A stretch of DNA of 64,000 nt from Symbiodinium sp. CCMP2592 (Eukaryota > Sar > Dinophyceae > Suessiales > Symbiodiniaceae): NCBI GenBank assembly GCA_905221615.1, contig CAJNDT010000968.1, positions 1,076,232 to 1,140,231 on the forward strand, written 5' to 3'. A program made the position numbers and the translations under genes. The notes under the pieces were generated by a model. The model made no database searches. It was not told the DNA's origin and saw nothing but the letters and a program-made list of their open reading frames with translations. This document shows positions 60,544 through 64,000 of the stretch, piece after piece (the first letter of the stretch is position 1; the number at the start of each line of letters is the position of its first letter).

Positions 60544-61660
60544 GATGCTCACCTCACCGAACGTGTTGATAAGTTGTTGCTGCCCTTTACGAACTTGCAG
60601 CTGTCAAGCTGTATCCACAGCAGTCCCTGCAGGCAAACTCGGTCCGAATGTGCTCTCGCCAGAGACACGCGACGAATTGTCTGTGCAAGGGGATGGCTCG
60701 AATCCTCAAGATCAGTAGACCACAAGCACTTTAGCTTGTATGGCAATAGTTGATATGCCGAAGCATATTCTTGAGCCAAAGTTGCGTTGTGTGCAGAGAA
60801 ATTATGGCAGGCACTGTCGCATGGTCCGGCTAGCGGGCCCAAGCGCGGGCAACATAAAAGCAGTGAGACAAGGTCTGCAAGACGGTGCCTTGCTCTATGT
60901 ACACGGTGGCACATGACATCAGATTCATAGCTCAGATTGCGACACCTGCGAATTGGACTAAGCATCGAGGTCCGTTCGCACCCCCCATGAGTTGCGTCTC
61001 TGGCACTACACTCACTTTGGAAGAGAGTCGCGATTAGACAAAAAGAAAATATCCGCCGCAACTTTGAGGATTGTTTAGGATAAGAGCCATGAGTTCTCAA
61101 TTTAAAGGTTGTGACACTTCTCTACGTCAGTGACGATCCCCTGAAATGACTTCGCGGAATCAGAGAGACACCGAAGAAATAGGCCACGATTGGATTCCAC
61201 CTGCACGTAGTAGCCAGTGCCACGAACTTGCCAGCAGTGAAAGACGATATGACCGATTGTCTTCCTCCCAGCGCCGGAGACGTTGACGTTCACGCTCACG
61301 TTCCTTAGGAGTCTTGGACTTGCCTGTGCCTCTGCCCTTGTCGACATGGGTGTTGGCATTCCAAGGACGACGGCTGTCTCCTCGTCCGGGTGATGAAGCT
61401 CGATTGTGATTTGGACGATTGACACGTTCACGTTGTTCATCTGTGACGGGGGCATCCATGATCGATGATCGTCCTGCTTGCAAATAGTCGGAGGGGCGCA
61501 AATTTTGAAGTGCTTGACGTCCTCCTCTGTGAGCCTGTGGATTAACCTCCCTGTCGATCCTGCTCTCGGTCACTTTGTCCACGAACATAACTTGAATGTT
61601 GTTATCTGCGTGAGATGCCGATAACACGGTATAAATGCTCACCTCACCGAGCTTGTTCAC
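60544..61660 (-). CDS. Repeated-exon gene, downstream part (copy 2, fuller)
   Basis: The - frame 61,660-61,160 reads DNNIQVMFVDKVTESRIDRE, then ALQNLRPSDYLQAGRSSIMD, APVTDEQRERVNRPNHN, then an Arg/Lys-rich part. It is a paralogue of the 62.5-kb exon (ALEHIAPHEYLSRGQASIMD, TVTAEQR), showing tandem exon duplication. Donors GTGAGCATC (60,550) and GTGAGCAT (61,640) end exons at LINTFGE and YVNKLGE. Unlike its partner at 62.5 kb, this exon keeps one frame throughout. Function is unknown. Confidence 0.5.
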
Positions 61661-62310
61661 ATAGTTTACAGTGGTGGCTTTCTACGATGCAGTAGCCAGT
61701 CGTACTGATACCAACGCAATCGCTGGCAAACTCGGCTCACCCTTTTTCGCGGGAGAGATACTTACTCGCAGCGAGTTGTCTGTGCAGACAGGAATTGTTC
61801 AATCCTCAAGGCTCGTTAGACTCGACAGTAGATGAGTAGATTCACTCATATTCTTGAGCCTAAGTTGCGTTGCACGCGGAGCGTATGGTAAAGTGACTTG
61901 TCGCCGGGTCCACACAGTGGTACCGGGCTACATGGTACGAGGCCCACACAGTGGCTCCTCGACCCATGGACATGGCGTACCATGACATGTGGCTCATAGC
62001 TGTCATACCTAAAGAAGCGACACCTACGAATTGGACTAGGCATCGAGGTCCGTTCGCACCCCCCATGAGTTGTGCCTCCGGCACTGCTCACACGAAGAGA
62101 GTCGCGATGGAAACAGAAAAGGCTCCGCAGCAACTTTGGACATTGCTGAGGATAAGAGCTTTGACTCCCAATTAATAAGGTTGTGACATATCACTACGTC
62201 GGTAACGATCCCGGGAAACATCACTCGCAGAATCAGAGAGTCATCGAAGAATATCAGTACGGATGCCGCCGCACATGAACGAGCGTCACACAGATGACGA
62301 TGTAGAGACT

Positions 62311-63223
62311 CACCCTTGGTGATCTCTTGCCCATCGTCCCGCTTGCCGACGGGCCTGCTCCCTTTCAGCGGGACGTCGGTTCTTGCCCTTGCCCTTGTCA
62401 GCAGCAGTGTTGGCATTGTACCGTTGACGGTTCGCAGAAAATGCCTGTGCCCCAGATTCTCGTCCGACTTGCGCACGTTGTTCTGCCGTCACGGTTGTAT
62501 CCATGATGGACGCTTGCCCACGGGACAGATACTCATGCGGTGCAATGTGCTCCAAAGCTCTTCGTCTTCGAATAAGGCACGAGGATTGTTTTCGGCTTCC
62601 GCACGGTTCTTGATGAACTTGTCCAGGTATTTCCTTGGCACAGGGGTGTCACTGTCGATGAGCATGCCGACGGTTGTGACGCTGACGTCTCCAAGACTCA
62701 CATTGGCCATCACCCCAACAGAGTCAATGAACAGGAATCCGACCGGACCAGAAGGAGCGGGACGAATGAGCGAAAAGAGCTGGTACCACGTGAGCTTGGG
62801 AATGATGTCGCTGAGAACGCCCACACAGCTGCCGTTCTCGTAGTTCTCTTTTGACTTCAGGGACGTCTGGTACATCTGCAGCAGCAGGCTGCTGTCTTTG
62901 GTTGTGAGATACAGGCGGAAGCGTCGATCGACAAAAACTAAAACGCTGAGAAAATTCAATCGCGATTGAACTTTTTCAATCGGCGGTCCTGTGGGATGCT
63001 CCGGAACAGGATCCTGGGAGTAGCCGAGGCAGGCCGCCTCATTAGACGCCACCGTGTTCCCCGCCGCCCGGCTCTCGCCGCCGTGCTCCTCCCGTTGGCG
63101 AAGACGCCGGCACGGAGACGGTTTCTGGAACCGGTTGACGCCGCCACGACTGTGGACCCGAGGTCGCAGCCCGTGTGGAGCCTCTGGCCGCTTGCGGCAT
63201 TTCTTCAGTTTTGTGCGCAGCAC
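62311..63223 (-). CDS. Repeated-exon gene, 5' part (copy 2)
   Basis: Nearly identical to 42,790-43,702, including the same change of frame near 62,566 and the GTGAGTC donor after the Arg-rich part. The conceptual start at 63,223 is followed by a basic, low-conservation-looking stretch; the convincing protein begins near RLNFLSVLVFVDR. Confidence 0.5.
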
Positions 63224-63611
63224 CTAGCTGCTTGCCGAAAGGGTGGCAGGGTGGCGTATCCGCTCTATAAATCCCGGACGCTCGTGGCTAGGGAGGCACG
63301 GCTATGCTCCCGAAGCGCGAGGAGTAGCGCCGTTGCTTCGGCTGCTCGTCTCACCAGCCCGTGGCCGCTGTGCGGCGCGGACTGTGGAAGGCTCAGAGCC
63401 TCGTGCCAGGAGTGCCGAGAAAAGTAAGGGGTTGCGCGTGTGTTCGGTTTAGGAAGGGTTGTCGGGTAGGTTTTTGGCAAAGCCTCCGGCCGCCCGCTGC
63501 CCTAACGACACACCCCGTGCTCTCGGCTGAGGGCGAATGTGACTGTACATAGTCTACGGGCTGTGCTGTGAGACTTTGTGCTTTTATGCATGTGTACTGT
63601 GAATTCGTGTT

Positions 63612-63632
63612 CCATAACATTTTTGGCTCAAG
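63612..63632 (+). other. Spliced-leader-like sequence, copy 2
   Basis: Exact duplicate of 44,091-44,111, carried by the segmental duplication. Confidence 0.4.
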
Positions 63633-64000
63633 CGAGCACGGCAGTAAATCGTAGGTTGCTCCGTGTAGCCTGCGATATATTGGCGGTGCGCAGCACGCTC
63701 CTGTGGTAGACGTGCGACCTGACACGGTCGCGGGACTTCTGCAGCAGAGCACGTAAACGGGCGGCGCACGATTGCCTGGTGGTAACTCTGCCCCGCTGTG
63801 CTCCTTCACAGTAAGCTCAGAGTTCGTTGCATCAATCCTTGCCAAGCCAAAGAGTATGAGTGTGTGTTTTTTTTTTTTTGTGTGTGTGTGTGCGTTTGTG
63901 CGTGCATGTAAAATTACTTGCCTGCTTGTGTCTTTAATTCGCGAATTTTCTTCAAACATGCAACTATTGTTTATGTAGTTGATAGTTCTTTACATATTGG

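Larger units (their letters stand above)
59278..64000. repeat. Segmental duplication 1, copy 2
   Basis: The match to 40,021-44,475 extends to the last base of the window. It contains about 252 bp at 61,370-61,620 that copy 1 lacks, and a longer T run at 63,868-63,880. Confidence 0.93.

Noticed and set aside
1-64000. CRISPR arrays, bacterial operons or ribosome-binding sites
   Set aside because: No spaced direct repeats of CRISPR type; gene structure is eukaryotic with introns.

Overview
The window reads as nuclear DNA of a dinoflagellate. The evidence is many short exons separated by introns, long low-complexity microsatellites, degenerate TTTAGGG (plant/alga-type telomere) tracts scattered between exons, several protein families that I recognise as recurrent dinoflagellate hypothetical families, Ty1/copia retrotransposons with a CCHC gag and a single gag-pol frame, and a sequence resembling the dinoflagellate spliced leader. 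I cannot name the species. No bacterial operon, rRNA or tRNA gene was recognised.

Layout. (1) From 1 to about 19.2 kb, all credible exons lie on the + strand. They include acidic and Lys/Gly-rich tail exons, a gene at 5.0-6.2 kb with FSG / PCSSW / ENP motifs in the order seen in C5-methyltransferase-like folds, a 15-copy 45-bp repeat protein at 9.8-11.2 kb, and a long multi-exon family gene at 15.2-19.2 kb. Between them lie TA, CTA/CTG and CTATTA satellites, a 3 x 90 bp repeat built on telomere-like motifs, and foldback (hairpin) elements. (2) From about 19.25 to 23.8 kb there is an AT-rich tract and then sequence without a convincing gene. (3) From about 23.8 kb to the end, credible exons lie on the - strand, so the two halves form convergent gene arrays. 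A decayed LTR element (24,859-28,812) and a structurally intact Ty1/copia element (29,194-37,963; two identical 148-bp LTRs, 5-bp target duplication ATTTG) sit among - strand exons. (4) From 40.0 to 44.5 kb there is a segment with at least two - strand genes that is repeated almost unchanged at 59.3-64.0 kb. A second, 1.1-kb duplication (56.3-57.4 and 58.1-59.3 kb) abuts the second copy. A split-exon double-stranded-RNA-binding domain lies at 46.1-46.8 kb (-). Most of 47-56 kb gave no confident gene.

The genes do not form a pathway that I can recognise. The coherent story is genome dynamics: tandem and segmental duplication, retroposition, foldback-element spread and LTR-element insertion within two unidirectional, convergent gene arrays. 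Exon limits are read by eye from frame, codon look and splice-like GT/AG sites and are approximate unless stated otherwise.
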